Assembly: GCF_958450345.1 (NCBI RefSeq)
Contig: NC_088783.1
Span: 87,193,895-87,257,894, forward strand
DNA from: Calliphora vicina
Lineage: Eukaryota; Arthropoda; Insecta; Diptera; Calliphoridae
Direction of reading: 5' to 3'
Length of the DNA stretch: 64,000 bases
This document shows, piece by piece, positions 22,562 to 33,649 of this stretch (positions are counted from its first letter, which is position 1; each line of letters opens with the position of its first letter). A program made the position numbers and the translations under genes. Under the pieces are notes generated by a model, which did not search any database, had not been told where the DNA came from, and saw only the letters and a list, made by a program, of their open reading frames with translations.

Positions 22562-23487
22562 CAGGGAAACCGGAAATATGCTCTAAAAAAAGCGTTTTAG
22601 GCGCTTTAAATATGCAGTAAAAACTTTAAAATATGCTCTTAAAATTTAAAAAATATGCTCTTAAAAAAACAAACTTTTACATAATTTTTAACCAAAAAAA
22701 ATTTACTTAAATTTTCAAATCGTTGTCTATTGGATCTGAAAACATTTTTATACATAGAAAATGTTCTTTCGACATCAACTGATGTTACAGGAGCAAATTT
22801 AAAAGACAATATTTCTTTAACACTTAGAACGGTTAAGTTTGAATTAGAACTAAAATTTGATATTTAGATGGAGCTATTATTAAAATAGTGCTTATTTTAT
22901 ATTAAAACAAGTAAGAGAGCTATATTCGGCTGTGCCGAATCTTATATACCCTTCACCTAATTATACTTCAAAATAAAAAATTTAAATATTTTTAGGTGAA
23001 CAAAAATTTTTTTTCAGTTTTTTAATTTTTTGGAAAAAAAAATTTTTTTTTTTAGTTGAACATTTCTTTCAGTTTTTTCATTTTTTGGATAAAAAAATTT
23101 TTCGAATTGTTATTTTAAATTTAAAAAAAAAAAAAATGTTTTTTAAATTTTTTTTTTGGTGAAAAGCCATCATCTATTTTTCAATTTTGAATTTTAAACA
23201 AAGGAAGTAAAACCCTGTAACACAACAGTAAGACAAAATATGTTTTTGATAAACTCAAAATATGCTATTAAACAGTAAAATATGCTCTAAAAACGCAAAA
23301 TATGACATAAATATGTTCTTAAAACAAATATATGCAAAAATATGTATTTAAGGGTAAAATATGCAAAATATGCACTAACAAATCGATGCCAAAATTCTTA
23401 AATAGTTCTGAAACGTGTAAATATCTTATCCATGTGCTCATTAGACTCACCAGAAAAAACATGCATTTGCATATTATGGTTTCCCTG
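22562..23487. mobile_element. hAT element, TIR CAGGGAAACC, TSD GTAATAAG
   Basis: Perfect 8-bp flanks GTAATAAG (22554-22561, 23488-23495). Ends are CAGGGAAACCGGAAATATGC and GCATATTATGGTTTCCCTG. The inside is rich in AAATATGC repeats and shares CACTAACAAATCGATGCC with the other ATATGCAT-rich hAT copies in the window. It lies inside the right arm of the fold-back at 21243-23503. A DINE-type end occurs inside it at 22904-22972. Confidence 0.92.
22904..22972 (-). mobile_element. DINE/Helentron-like 3' end, TTCGGCTGTGCCGAA hairpin variant
   Basis: AAAACAAGTAAGAGAGCTATA is followed by the hairpin TTCGGCTGTGCCGAA and CTTATATACCCTTCACC. It has the same architecture as the AAAACAAGTAAGAAAGTATGG ends elsewhere in the window, but a different hairpin, so it is a distinct subfamily in reverse orientation. 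The other end is not clear; low-complexity AT sequence follows to about 23215. Confidence 0.65.
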
Positions 23488-24023
23488 GTAATAAGTTACA
23501 TGGATTCAAATAAAATTCAACACAAAGAGGTTTCATATATACAAAAGTCAAGCCACCTAATTTTATTGCGATTGGTCCATAAATAGAATGGTGTAGGGTA
23601 TCATATGGTCGGGCTTGACCGTCCATACTTTCTTACTTGTTTTTTTTTAATTTTGTTTGGAAGCTCTCAAAAAATATGATTTTCATAAACATTTTTAAAA
23701 TAACTTTATTAGACTGCTGACCTTCTTAGCATTTGCTTGATATCCATTTTTGTATCAAATATCTTATACATGTTACCCAATCATGAGAAATTCCATGTAT
23801 ACGGCCAAATTATTAAAATTGTTACAGGGTAGAATCACTCAGTTTTTGAATATTGTTTTGTGTATTTTCATACAAAATTTTAAAACTAAAGTTTCGTCAT
23901 TGTTTGTAAATCAATATGAACACATATACCTTTATTAGACTGCTGAACTTATTAGCTTTTATTTTATACACATGTTGAGATCAAATATTTTATATTAATT
24001 TTATGTTTAAATATCAATAACAT

Positions 24024-24400
24024 GTAAGAAAGTATGGTCGGTCAAACCCGACCATGTAATACTTAATAAATGAGCAAAAATAGTTTTATTTTAAAATTTC
24101 AGTAATTTATTTTCGTAACTGATTTTCGGAAGAGGGCCTTATATGGGAGCTATGACTAATTATGGACAGATCGCCATGAAATTAAATCTTGTGATTTATG
24201 TCTATATTAAATTCTTTTTGTTGAATTTAAGGTGTATACCAACATTTTTAAGAGATTTATGCTAGTGATTATCGGAAGCAAGCCTTATATGGAAGCTATA
24301 CTAATTATGAACCGATCATAATGAAATTTGGTGACATGAATTCCGTATATTCAAAACTTATTTGGATCTAAATTTGTGTAGATACCTATATAAAGTAAAC
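24024..24400 (-). mobile_element. DINE-like element, reverse orientation, 5' part missing
   Basis: GTAAGAAAGTATGGTCGG opens the element with the hairpin GGTCGGTCAAACCCGACC. Two copies follow of the internal repeat (GGGCCTTATATGGGAGCTATG-CTAATTATGGAC, at about 24136 and 24268). The ATACCCTACAC end is not visible, so the copy is incomplete at its 5' end. Confidence 0.75.
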
Positions 24401-25291
24401 ATTTATGGTGAAATTAGTCTCAAATTAGAGTAAAAAATAGATAAAAAAGTATTTCTTCAGTAAATACAAGATTTTCAAACTTATTTTATAATATTGTAGA
24501 ATCGAGGAAATAGCAAAATTTCCTCATCTGTTTCTCGAAACTTATTCCAAACGAGATAGTTTTGTGTAAAAAACTATAACGATTGAATCTATTGAAAAAA
24601 TCTTAAGTAGAAGTAGTGCCAATTTCAAACAAAAATATTTGAATAAAAAACTAGTTCAGAACCGTTCAATCAAAGAGTTTAAAACAGGGACCGTAACGGT
24701 TATAAGTAGGGGCGGATTTATCACACATTTTGCTGTAAAATGGCATCGATTTGTTGGGGCATATTTTTGCATATTTTATTGATAATGCATATTTTGTTAT
24801 ATTTTACTTCAAATATTTTATATGCATATTATACGAATTTTTAATAAAAATATTATTTTTTGTCGTCAATTGGCACAACAAAAAGATTTTTTTCAATTTG
24901 TTATAGAAATAGCATCAAATGTTGTCGACTATCTGTTTTTGGACATTGAGAAACTGGCAGCAAGTCTCCGACCTATCATAGGAATTAAATTTATATAGGA
25001 ATTAAAATTATCATTTAAAAGTTCAGAGTTTTTAAATATCAAAAAGTCATTAATTATATCAAAAACATTCATATTTGTTTTCATTGTAATTTCGATTTGT
25101 AAGAGATTTCGTTACCGAAAGATTTTGTAACTTCACGTACGCAGTTACCACACTTCATAGTCATTTAGTATGAAATGAAAATTAATGATGGATGCTACTT
25201 TACAGCACGATCAACATTTTAATGATTTTAAAAGGCAAGTCGTATGGTGGAGGCTTTAATGATTGTGACGTTTAACAAATATTAATCATTA

Positions 25292-25858
25292 CCCAGCAAA
25301 AACTTAGTAAAGACTTGCAATTACTGAACAGCTTACTTTTCAATGACTACTACATACCATCTGCATTACATATAAGTAGTTAAGTAATGGCTGGCATATA
25401 ATCTGATACATAAGTACTTGTTTATGAGCTAAAGTCTAAAAAAACCAAATAAACAAACAAAACAAATAATCAGTTACTTTTTCTCAATATTGCATGTTTA
25501 TTTTTAGAAAAACAGAAAATAATATTGTATTACTGAGTGAAAACCATTATTTGATGCAGAATAGAATAACTAAGCAGTGGTGTAGTGCGTAGAACAGCAG
25601 ACTAGCAAACGAATAGTTACTGGTTCGACTCGTGGCTGCGACTTATTTTTTTTTATTTTTTGTTTGCAAATACAAAATTCTATAAATAACTCTACAACAA
25701 AATAACTTATTTAACTCCATTTGTAAGCGAGTAAGTGGTAAGTACTCCAATGATACCACCGTTTTAAAATAATGAGTTAAGATGCTATTGTGGAAGTAGT
25801 GAATAGTAGGTATATTAGCTTTTTAACTCATTACTTTTCAATGAAAGTTTTTGCTGGG
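25292..25858. mobile_element. 567-bp TIR element CCCAGCAAAAACT with tRNA-like module
   Basis: Left end CCCAGCAAAAACTTA, right end AAGTTTTTGCTGGG. The sister copy at 55338-56969 lacks this insert between its TTTAAACAAGTATT and AGATATTACATC blocks, giving an approximate empty site. Internal direct or inverted copies of TTACTTTTCAATGA occur near both ends. The centre carries Pol III-like A and B boxes (25578-25632). The flanking duplication is not clear and the superfamily is undetermined. Confidence 0.75.
25574..25654 (+). other. tRNA-like module with A box, B box and T-run
   Basis: TGGTGTAGTGC (25578-25588) matches the A-box consensus TRGYNNARNGG at 10 of 11 positions. GGTTCGACTCG (25622-25632) matches the B-box GGTTCGANTCC at 10 of 11. 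The spacing is 33 bp, and a T9 run (25646-25654) follows. GCAG and CTGC ends could pair as an acceptor remnant, but the T-stem and anticodon stem do not fold properly, so this is not a functional tRNA gene. A SINE-like head carried inside a TIR element is one explanation. Confidence 0.5.
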
Positions 25859-26655
25859 AAGATATTAGAATTAACAACTCCATCGTTTTCTCAGAAGACA
25901 AATTATATTTTTTTTTAATTTTTCGTTTTCTCAGAAGACAAATTATAATTTTTTTGTGCATATAATTAAAAGAATCCTAACTGCTGTGAACTCTGTTATG
26001 AAGTTTTTGGGCATTGAGCGATCCATAGTTAATTATTTTATGTTTCTGCACAAAAATATAAGTCCATATTTTTTTAAATTTTTAGGTCATATTTTGATTT
26101 TTTTGAAGAATATTTAGGCGAATATCAAATGCATGAAAATCCGCCCCCTAGTTACAAGTGATATCAATATAGTTATTGTATAACAGTTAGTTTGTGACTT
26201 TAAACATAAAAATCCCTCTAAAACAGTTATTAATGAATGTAAAAGTAAAAGTTCTCATGAAACTCTTATAAAAAGAGTTTTAAGTAAAAAAAACTCATTT
26301 GAGAAGTTTTATTTTTCCCGTCAGAAAATAAAACTCATTTAAGGAGTTTTTTTTTCATTTTATGTTAATTGACTCCCAAAGCTTGCCGATGCATCGGCAT
26401 GGTCAGAACAGTACAATATGTAAAGCACCTTGTATTGCAATTGAGTAAATTGTCACAAAAATAAAAACAAGTGGTATTTTAATTTGTTATTGTTTGATAC
26501 CTATTATTAAATTGTTGTTGTTTTTTTTTTTCTTAAACAATAAATTCAAAAAAAAAATATTTCAGACGGACTCAATATAGAAAGATACTGAAAAATGTAG
26601 AAAATAAAAGAAAGGATTTTCTGGATAACCGTTATTTACAGTCCCTGGTTTAAAA

Positions 26656-28199
26656 TTATGTATGGCAACCCTAGGGTAGACACATATACATACACACATC
26701 CATACAAATACATTTTTCTGTGCTCTACTTGTAATTGCCTGTGTAAGAAAATGATGTCTGTCTGTGTGTGCATTTTTAAGATGGTTGGCAATGGCTGATG
26801 ATTACTATGAGCATGATGATGGTGGAAATGCACATTTTCTAAATGAGATGAAGATGATTTTGGCTTGTAGTTGGAGTTGGTAGCGTTTGCAGTTAGTTTA
26901 TTGCTTATACATTTTAAGTGCTTATTTTATGGCCAGTTTTTAAAATTGTCGTTAGTTGCTGAATGCACCCGGGCACAGTGTTATGCACCGAAACACTGAC
27001 GAAATAAAATAAAAGCCAAATAAAATAATTCAGATTCACAAATTGTTTTCAAATTCCCAGTTAAACGTATATTTTATATCCATTTGCTTATGATTGAAGA
27101 AGAATACAAAAATATAGTTTTCTCTAATTATTTACATTTAGTACATTAAGCACATACACATTTTATAACCGGCTCTAAAAGACCATGTTAATAAAATTTA
27201 TGGTAAAACGAACCACTGTGCAGTGTGTGGGTGTGTAGTGAATAAAAACACTCTGACGTGTTTTCAATTTACGTCCGTACATCAATTCATAACGTTGCCA
27301 TATTAAAATTTTATGTAATTCACTTTATTTACTTTGTATGCAAACTACTATAATTCCGTTTGTATGAGTTTATGTATATGTATATGTGTGGGAAGTTGTG
27401 CATGTACGTGTGTGTGTGTAAACATAAAAAATGGTCATAACAATTTTACATTACATTTATTTTTAAAGACCACATTTTAAATACATAAATACATACATAT
27501 ATAATAGAAACCAAATTAAACTGCATATAATATTTTTTAATGGATTAAAATGTAATATTATTAACATAATGTCATTTATTTATATTTATATATATATTTA
27601 TATTGAGCGAATGAACGACATGTTGAAAATATTAAACGTTGAGAATACAAACGACCTTGCTATATTTAAACTTGATATTGGAAACTAAATAATATATTTG
27701 TCACATTGAATTCATACGATTAAATGCGTTTTCATGCATTTATATAAATGGATTTGTTTAAATTAAAATAGGGACAGAAAATGTTATAGGTATAGATTTG
27801 AAATATTAACAATACATTATTTAACTGAAATTAAATTTTCTAATCATTACTGGGATCTTTGCTCATTTTAAACGCAGGTTAACCGAATATTTGTTTTTAA
27901 TCCAACTGCTCTATTTCTATGAAAGTCGTTTAAAGTCATAAAACAAGTTTATATATTTGTATTGCTTTCCTTGCACATTTTTTGGGTAATCAAAATACAT
28001 AATATACCACCGTAACAAAAATAATTTGGATTAAAACTACTAATTTTCGTGATGGTAATTTAATATAATACATACATATATTAAATATATATATAATTTA
28101 TTTATCTACTGTATTAAGTATAATTAGTTTTTAAGTAAATTCAATTTCACATTATTTTTAAAAGAATAATACGATTACGACGAATTCATACGACAGTAA
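26656..28199. other. non-coding stretch with CA/GT microsatellites
   Basis: CACATATACATACACACATCC-type runs are at 26680-26710, GTGTGTGGGTGTGTAG at 27224-27239 and TATATGTATATGTGTG at 27373-27388. No gene, RNA gene or bounded element was recognised. The sequence appears less repeat-laden than its neighbours and may be older unique DNA. Confidence 0.5.
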
Positions 28200-28201
28200 T
28201 A

Positions 28202-28657
28202 GGGTTTTTACACTTACGTACATTTTGGTGAAACGTATGGAAGATGTTAAAAACTTGAAAGATTTGTTCACACTTGCAACATCTAACATCTACCATCAGT
28301 AAAATTGCAAGAATATTAAAAATCAAATTGTTTTTATGAAAACAAAATGAATTAAGTCTGGTTTTCTTTTTTAAGTATACTATCAAATTAAATAAGAAAA
28401 TAATAAATTTCCAGCATATAAAATATCACCCTCATTATTAACAAATATTTGTTTACATATTTTTTAATATAAATGCCATTTTATTAGTGATGACACTAAA
28501 CTAATCGAAAGATGTTATGTGGAACGAAATGAGATACGAACATTTTTTAAAGATGTAGAAAGATGTTGGCACTCAGCCCTGTGTAATTCTTATGGGAAGA
28601 TGTTAACATCTTTGCAAATTGATGGTAGATGTTAAATGTACGCTAGTGTAAAAACCC
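28202..28657. mobile_element. 456-bp TIR element GGGTTTTTACACT, TA-flanked
   Basis: Left end GGGTTTTTACACTTACGTACATTT pairs with right end AAATGTACGCTAGTGTAAAAACCC, with TA directly outside each end. Inner GATGTTAAAAAC/GATGTTAACATC and ATCTACCATCA/TGATGGTAGAT also pair. The superfamily is unsettled: a TA flank suggests Tc1/mariner, a GGG start suggests Harbinger. No coding capacity. Confidence 0.75.
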
Positions 28658-28978
28658 TATAAGGATATAATTGACAGATGAAGAAAAATAAATAAATACA
28701 TATTTCACTCCAAGATTGTGTGACCGAAAAAAACTACGTCCACCCTCTAGAAATGTTATTTGGATTGTTCAAACGCATGCTGCAAAATGAATACCGTTCA
28801 CAAATGACGCCAGGCGGAAAATGCATTTTTTTAGTTTTTTTTGGATAAATTTAGCATTAAATACATTTTAATTTGCTATCTTCAAATTTTATTCTTTTGG
28901 AAATCTAACAAAATTTCTATCGAAAGAAAAGGCTTGTAATAAAATATAGAGTCACACAATATATTAATTAATAGATAC

Positions 28979-30098
28979 TAGGGTATTCAATCGATTAACC
29001 GTTAATCGGTTAACCGATTAATTTTGGACGGTTAACTGTTCGAATAATTTGAAATTGTCTATTTTCAAATAACAAATAAACCGATTAGTTTGTGTCGATT
29101 AACCGAAATTCCTTTTTTTTGCACTTTAAACAATTTTTTTGTATTTGTTTTTCCGTTTCAATTCAAATACAAATTTCAAATTAAAATTAGATATTTTTGA
29201 ACATCCAATAAACATGATTAGTTAGTATGTATAACAACTGACATATTTAATACATGTATTTGAAACTTTGTTTGTATTTACATGTATAGACGAAACTTTT
29301 TTTTGAAATGCGTCTTTTATCATAACTAAACAAAACTATTAAATTAATCAAAATCTTAAACAATCCAAAACAGAATATTCTTTATCGTGCTTTTGATTTC
29401 TCCAACATATAAAAAGTTTTATTAAATCTAAAGAAAAAAATCTTTTAAATTATATTCTTTTTATAAAAAATTATTTCAGAAGATGTCACTAAAACCCTAA
29501 AAAACATCGCTCACTTGCTGCAACAACGTCATAATTAAAAAAGTCGTTTCGAGAAAAACGTCTTTGAATATTTTATGACATATTACTATTTCTTAAATAA
29601 ATTTTCAACAACTCATGCGATTTCAGAAATATAAATAGTATATGTTAATATCTTTCTAATCTGTATTTAACCCAAATTTATATTTATCAAATATACGAGA
29701 AAACATGAATTTCAATTTTGATGTTTACAACAAAAAAAACACTCTCACACAAAAAATAATTGATTTCTTTGAAAACTGATGAAACTATATGAAAGATTAT
29801 AGAACAGCGCATATTTTGTATTACTAAGTTCATAAAACACGCATTTTGAGTTATGAAGTTGTTGCAGCAAATAGGCGATATGTTTACAAAAATGATCTCA
29901 AATACCTTATTTGCTGTTTTTTATGATTTTGTAACCAAAATTCGTTGTTGTATTTTCAATTTAAAATTAAAATAGAAATTATTCGGTTAATCGAATAATT
30001 TTAAATTATCCGATTATTAACCGGATAAATCTAAACCTCGATTAATTATTTGCTCGATTAACCGATTAAACCAGAAACCCTATTAATTGAATACCCTA
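28979..30098. mobile_element. hAT-like element, TIR TAGGGTATTCAAT, TSD ATAGATAC
   Basis: Perfect 8-bp flanks ATAGATAC (28971-28978, 30099-30106). Ends TAGGGTATTCAATCGATTAACC and inverse TAGGGTATTCAATTAATAGG. Subterminal regions are rich in GGTTAACCGATTA. A TA-flanked MITE (29507-29878) is inserted within. No transposase trace. Confidence 0.92.
29507..29878. mobile_element. 372-bp MITE, inverted copy of the 17019-17337 family
   Basis: TCGCTCACTTGCTGCAACAACG at the left and GTTGTTGCAGCAAATAGGCGA at the right. The interior matches the reverse complement of 17019-17337 (AACCCAAATTTATATTTATCAAATATACG and TAAATAAATTTTCAACAA blocks). Flanks are CA on the left and TA on the right, one change from a TA duplication. 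Confidence 0.82.
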
Positions 30099-30354
30099 AT
30101 AGATACATCATTTAGAGATTAATTTGAATATTTATTTAAAGTCTATATATAGACTAAGAATTATGCAATTCTATAGAATTGCATAATTCTTTACAGATTA
30201 TAAAAAACACTAATTATAGTTTTATAAAAAATATATGGAAACATGCATGAATTGCATTATTCATATACCATTATCACATATTACAATATGAAGAAGAAAA
30301 CATTTAAATTTCACTTTTGAAGAAATAAATTCCGCTAATAATTCAAAAGGTAAA

Positions 30355-31750
30355 TTATTACGAGTTCTAACTTTCAAAGTTGTATTGTGGAATTTTATGA
30401 GGATCATTTTTGTGGAGGATCTTAACCATCTAGCTCCTCTCTTTAGGGGTCAATCGTGAAAATCAAAAAAATCCTTTTAAAAAGGGTATTTAATTAATAA
30501 AATATTCTACCAAAGATGCAAAATTTTGTAAATAAAGCTCTATACACTAGCAAAATTGCAGAGTTATATCGTCCCTATAAAAAGCTTCACGCATCCAAAT
30601 ATGGAACATGTAAAAATGGCCGTATTTTTAAGTATACACATTTTGCATGGAATATATATGTATGTAAATATAAAATCTTTGAAATAGGACAAGGTTTGTT
30701 TAGCTTCTGAAGAGTAAATATATGGTTTTTATATATGTAAGTAGTTGCTATTGGTGAAAACCTTAGGACTTGGAGATTACTAGTTTAGTGAAATATTATT
30801 AAAACCCTTATATTTATTCTTCAGAAGCTCCACAAATCTTGTCCCCTTTCAAAAATTTTATATTTACATATATATTCCATGCAAAATGTGTATACATTTT
30901 TTTTATGAATTTTTCGGACGTCATTTACCTTAGAAACAAAAAGATTACAATATAATGATTTTTCATGAAGAAAGATACAAATTTTAATTAATGCGGAATT
31001 TTAATGGTTAAAGATGTTATTACAGAATTTAAAACTAATAAAGATCTAAATGTGATTAAATAAATGGCATTATAACTGTTGCCTTTGTTTTTAAATACCG
31101 AAAATGTGTTACAAAGCCGATTATTTTAGAAAAGTGTCAACTGTGACCAAAACTTTGTTTTTAAAATTGGTCAAGTTTGGACAGGTCTAGGAGGACTATT
31201 TCCGCTTAAGTGGGCCAAATTTTACTTTGCACGCTTTTGCATTCAGTTCTCTTTCCAGATCGTATAAAAATTATACATAGATGCGAGGAACATTTTTTTC
31301 TACAAAAGAAAAATTATATTGAATTTTTTGGGAAAAAAATAAAAAATACGGCCCTTTTTACGTGTTCCAACTTTGGATGCGTGCAAATTTTTATAGGGAA
31401 TTTTATCACAAATATCTAAAATCTATCGTATCTAAAAAACTATAAATATAAAAAGAAATAAATAAATCAACCTAAATATTTCTTGAACTAAACGAGGTAA
31501 CTTACATACGTATGCACGTTTTTTGTAGATATTCTCAAGGACTATTTATATTTCAGCTCATTCGAATCATACGTGAATTTTTTTAAAACCCAAGGTGTCG
31601 TCTAATTTTGCTAGTTAATCGTAAAGAGCTTTACTTTTATTGATTTTCACGAAAAGACAGTCAAATTGATGCATAAAGTTAAAATCTTCCACGAAAATAG
31701 TCCCCATAAAATTGCACAATATAACTCTGACAATAAGAATATAACTCATA
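30355..31750. mobile_element. ~1.4 kb fold-back with interrupted arms
   Basis: Left-arm blocks TATTGTGGAATTTTATG, CGTGAAAATCAA, GCTCTATACACTAGCAAAATT, ACGCATCCAAATATGGAACATG, TACACATTTTGCATGGAATATA and CTTCTGAAGA all recur inverted on the right: TCTTCAGAAG (30821), TATATTCCATGCAAAATGTGTATA (30871), GTTCCAACTTTGGATGCGTG (31365), AATTTTGCTAGTTAATCG (31604), TTGATTTTCACG (31640) and CATAAAATTGCACAATATA (31707). The right arm holds roughly 400 bp of extra sequence around 30920-31330. No terminal duplication was found; limits are approximate. Confidence 0.7.
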
Positions 31751-31759
31751 CATTAATTT

Positions 31760-33630
31760 ACAACATTTTGTTCATGTGCAATTTCATTTGAAATTAATAT
31801 TTTTACCGTCTGAGAAAGATTGAAGAAATCGGAAAAAGTACAATTGTTTACCCATTTTAACAACATCCAATCGATTTCCGGCACGGGATCTCGTTTTTCG
31901 ATTGGACATGATTTTTGTATCAGTTAGGTTTTAAGGGCAGATATATATTTTTTTTTGTCAATTTTCTCATAAATAATATTAACACTATGTAAATTACGTG
32001 TCGAGTCTATTATTTTTTTTATACGACCATTTATTTATAGTGCCTCCCACTGACCAATACTCTGGCATTACTTGAACATACGAGTATTAAACTATTAATC
32101 AATTTTATGAAATAATAAGCAGATTTAAACTTTGACCTCTATGTGTTTTGGGATACTAATTTTGCCTTTAACTAAATACACCAAATGTTTATAACTATGT
32201 ATATATATGTTTAGCAAATAAATTAATTTGCTTAATTAACACAGTAAATTAAGAGTTTAAGGTTAATAGCCTTTGTAGCTACAATGTGGTATATCAATAG
32301 TACACATTCTACTATAAAATCGATAGTCAGAAATTGATAATACTCTTACTTTAAACAGAATGCATACATTTACAATGTACATACATACATAGATATGTAT
32401 GAATATATCTAAGCATGGGTTTATAATATACATACATAAGTTAATGTATTATATTTACATATGTATGTATGTATTTATACACCAAGTAGGAAATGCGTAA
32501 ACTAGAGTAGTTTATGTAATCAAATGCGGAGGGATTTCGGTTCTAAAAATAATTCTACTATTCATAATATCCATTATTTGAATGATGATAATTTACAACA
32601 ACGAACGGCCTTTTATTGCATTTCCAAGAAGATAAGATTTAATAATCTCTGTTCCAGATGCATTAATGTTCAAACAAAATAATATTTAAGAAAGTATTTC
32701 GGAATTCTATGGACTCCAATAAAACAGAACTGCTGTATGAGAACCCTGCATATTTTTGGTGTAGCAGTGTAATTAACAAAATTATTAATTTTTGAGAACG
32801 TAATGAACAACTGACAAACAGGAAACAGTGTCTGTTTCCTACTCGGTATGGTCATTTGCATACGATTTAAGTTTCAGTTTTAACGAAGCATAAATATTCA
32901 GAAGTGTAGAAACAGAATTTAAACACACGCACAAGTTCAAACGATAAATAAACACACAAACAAGCAAGCTAGCAAATATGCTTAAGAAAAATTACAACAA
33001 TAATGTTTCAACTTTGAACCTTAAACATTTTTATGTGTGTAAATCAGTGTATTTTTGTTTCTTATTTACTGAAAAGAACTTTACACACATTCAGACACAC
33101 ACACACACACTACGAAAAAGGATTAAGAAGAGATAAGTTTCCTGTGAATAAATAAAGTTGTTCGGTTGTATGAGGGAGTGTGTATGTGTGTGTGTGTGAT
33201 TAGATGTGAGTGATGGTGTCTGTGTATTACAGTAAAAATGTAAAATTAATGTTGTTGTTTTTGTTGTTTATAAGATTTGATAGCTTTCACTTGACAGTAA
33301 TGAAGTTCGTGATGAAAGTAGATGTGATTAAATCAAAATTACTCCACTAGGAAGTCAAAACAAATTCAAAAGTATCATGGAAAACCAAAAAAGGGTTACG
33401 ACGAATCCATGCGGTATACAAGTGTGTGTGTGTGTATGTACATATGGATATGTATGACAATGTATGTGTAATCTACTTATTTTCAAAGTCATAAAAGAAA
33501 AATATATGTACGTTTGTATAAATGGAACATGTACATTAGGCTGGATTCATTTATACAGAACAAGCTAAAGTCATTATTTTTCGTTTATTCATCATCTTCA
33601 TTTTGGCAAATTAATGGTGTATGTGTAAAC
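31760..33630. other. non-coding stretch with CATACATA and CA/TG microsatellites
   Basis: No gene seen. TACATACATACAT/ATGTATGTATG tracts lie at 32380-32475, CACACACACACAC at 33097-33109, and TGTGTGTGTGTGTG at 33186-33199 and 33423-33436. The 50-bp dispersed repeat shared with 5112-5164 lies at 32705-32757. The remainder looks like unique AT-rich fly DNA. Confidence 0.5.
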
Positions 33631-33649
33631 ATACTCTTAGTAAAGTAAT

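Larger units (their letters stand above)
21243..23503. mobile_element. fold-back element with tandem units in both arms
   Basis: The left arm begins TGGGGAATTTCATGTCAAGTG. Units containing GTGGGATATCTATCAAAATAAA-TTTTGTAACTCAA recur at about 21609, 21807 and 21981 and then inverted near 22030 and 22305. The block TTATTACCTATTGTTCTTAG at about 21387-21406 reappears inverted at 22541-22560. The right arm is cut by a hAT element at 22562-23487; after one copy of its duplication, the arm continues with TTACATG. The outermost ~130 bp of the right arm are missing. Other copies: 13813-14345 and 62395-62740. No protein is encoded; many short open frames are repeat artefacts. Confidence 0.8.
20698..23643 (+). 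mobile_element. DINE/mini-me-like element split by nested insertions
   Basis: The 5' end ATACCCTACACCACCATAT is followed by the conserved order seen at 49629: CACTTTCTGAGTCGAT, GATGTCCGTCCGTCCATG, AAACTACAGGTCGCAATTTG, AAGGACGAAGCCTATT. The 3' part resumes at about 23504 (AAAATTCAACAC, GCGATTGGTCCATAA) and ends with GTGTAGGGTAT, the hairpin GGTCGGGCTTGACC and CATACTTTCTTACTTG. This fits the DINE-1/Helentron plan of a 5' inverted repeat, an inner 3' copy of it, then a hairpin near the 3' end. A fold-back element (21243-23503) occupies the middle. Confidence 0.8.
24707..26150. mobile_element. hAT-like element, TIR TAGGGGCGGATTT, second level of nest
   Basis: Flanks GTTATAAG (24699-24706) and GTTACAAG (26151-26158), 7 of 8 identical. 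Ends TAGGGGCGGATTT and AAATCCGCCCCCTA. It belongs to the same family as 55338-56969, which has the same target octamer. It holds the shared block GTAAAATGGCATCGATTTG. A further element with TIR CCCAGCAAAAACT sits inside at 25292-25858. Confidence 0.88.
24685..26647. mobile_element. outer hAT-like element, TSD GTTTAAAA
   Basis: Perfect 8-bp flanks GTTTAAAA (24677-24684, 26648-26655). Left end CAGGGACCGTAACGGTTA, right end ATAACCGTTATTTACAGTCCCTG, inverted repeats with a 3-4 bp indel. CAGGG starts are typical of hAT. Almost three quarters of its length is a second hAT-like element inserted 14 bp inside the left end. Its own sequence, about 510 bp, has no coding capacity. Confidence 0.88.

Noticed and set aside
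25574..25639. True tRNA gene
   Set aside because: A and B boxes are good, but T-stem and anticodon stem do not pair and the length is short; kept only as a tRNA-like module.
33530..33550. Possible hAT-like end (GTACATTAGGCTGG)
   Set aside because: No inverse end or matching octamer found downstream.
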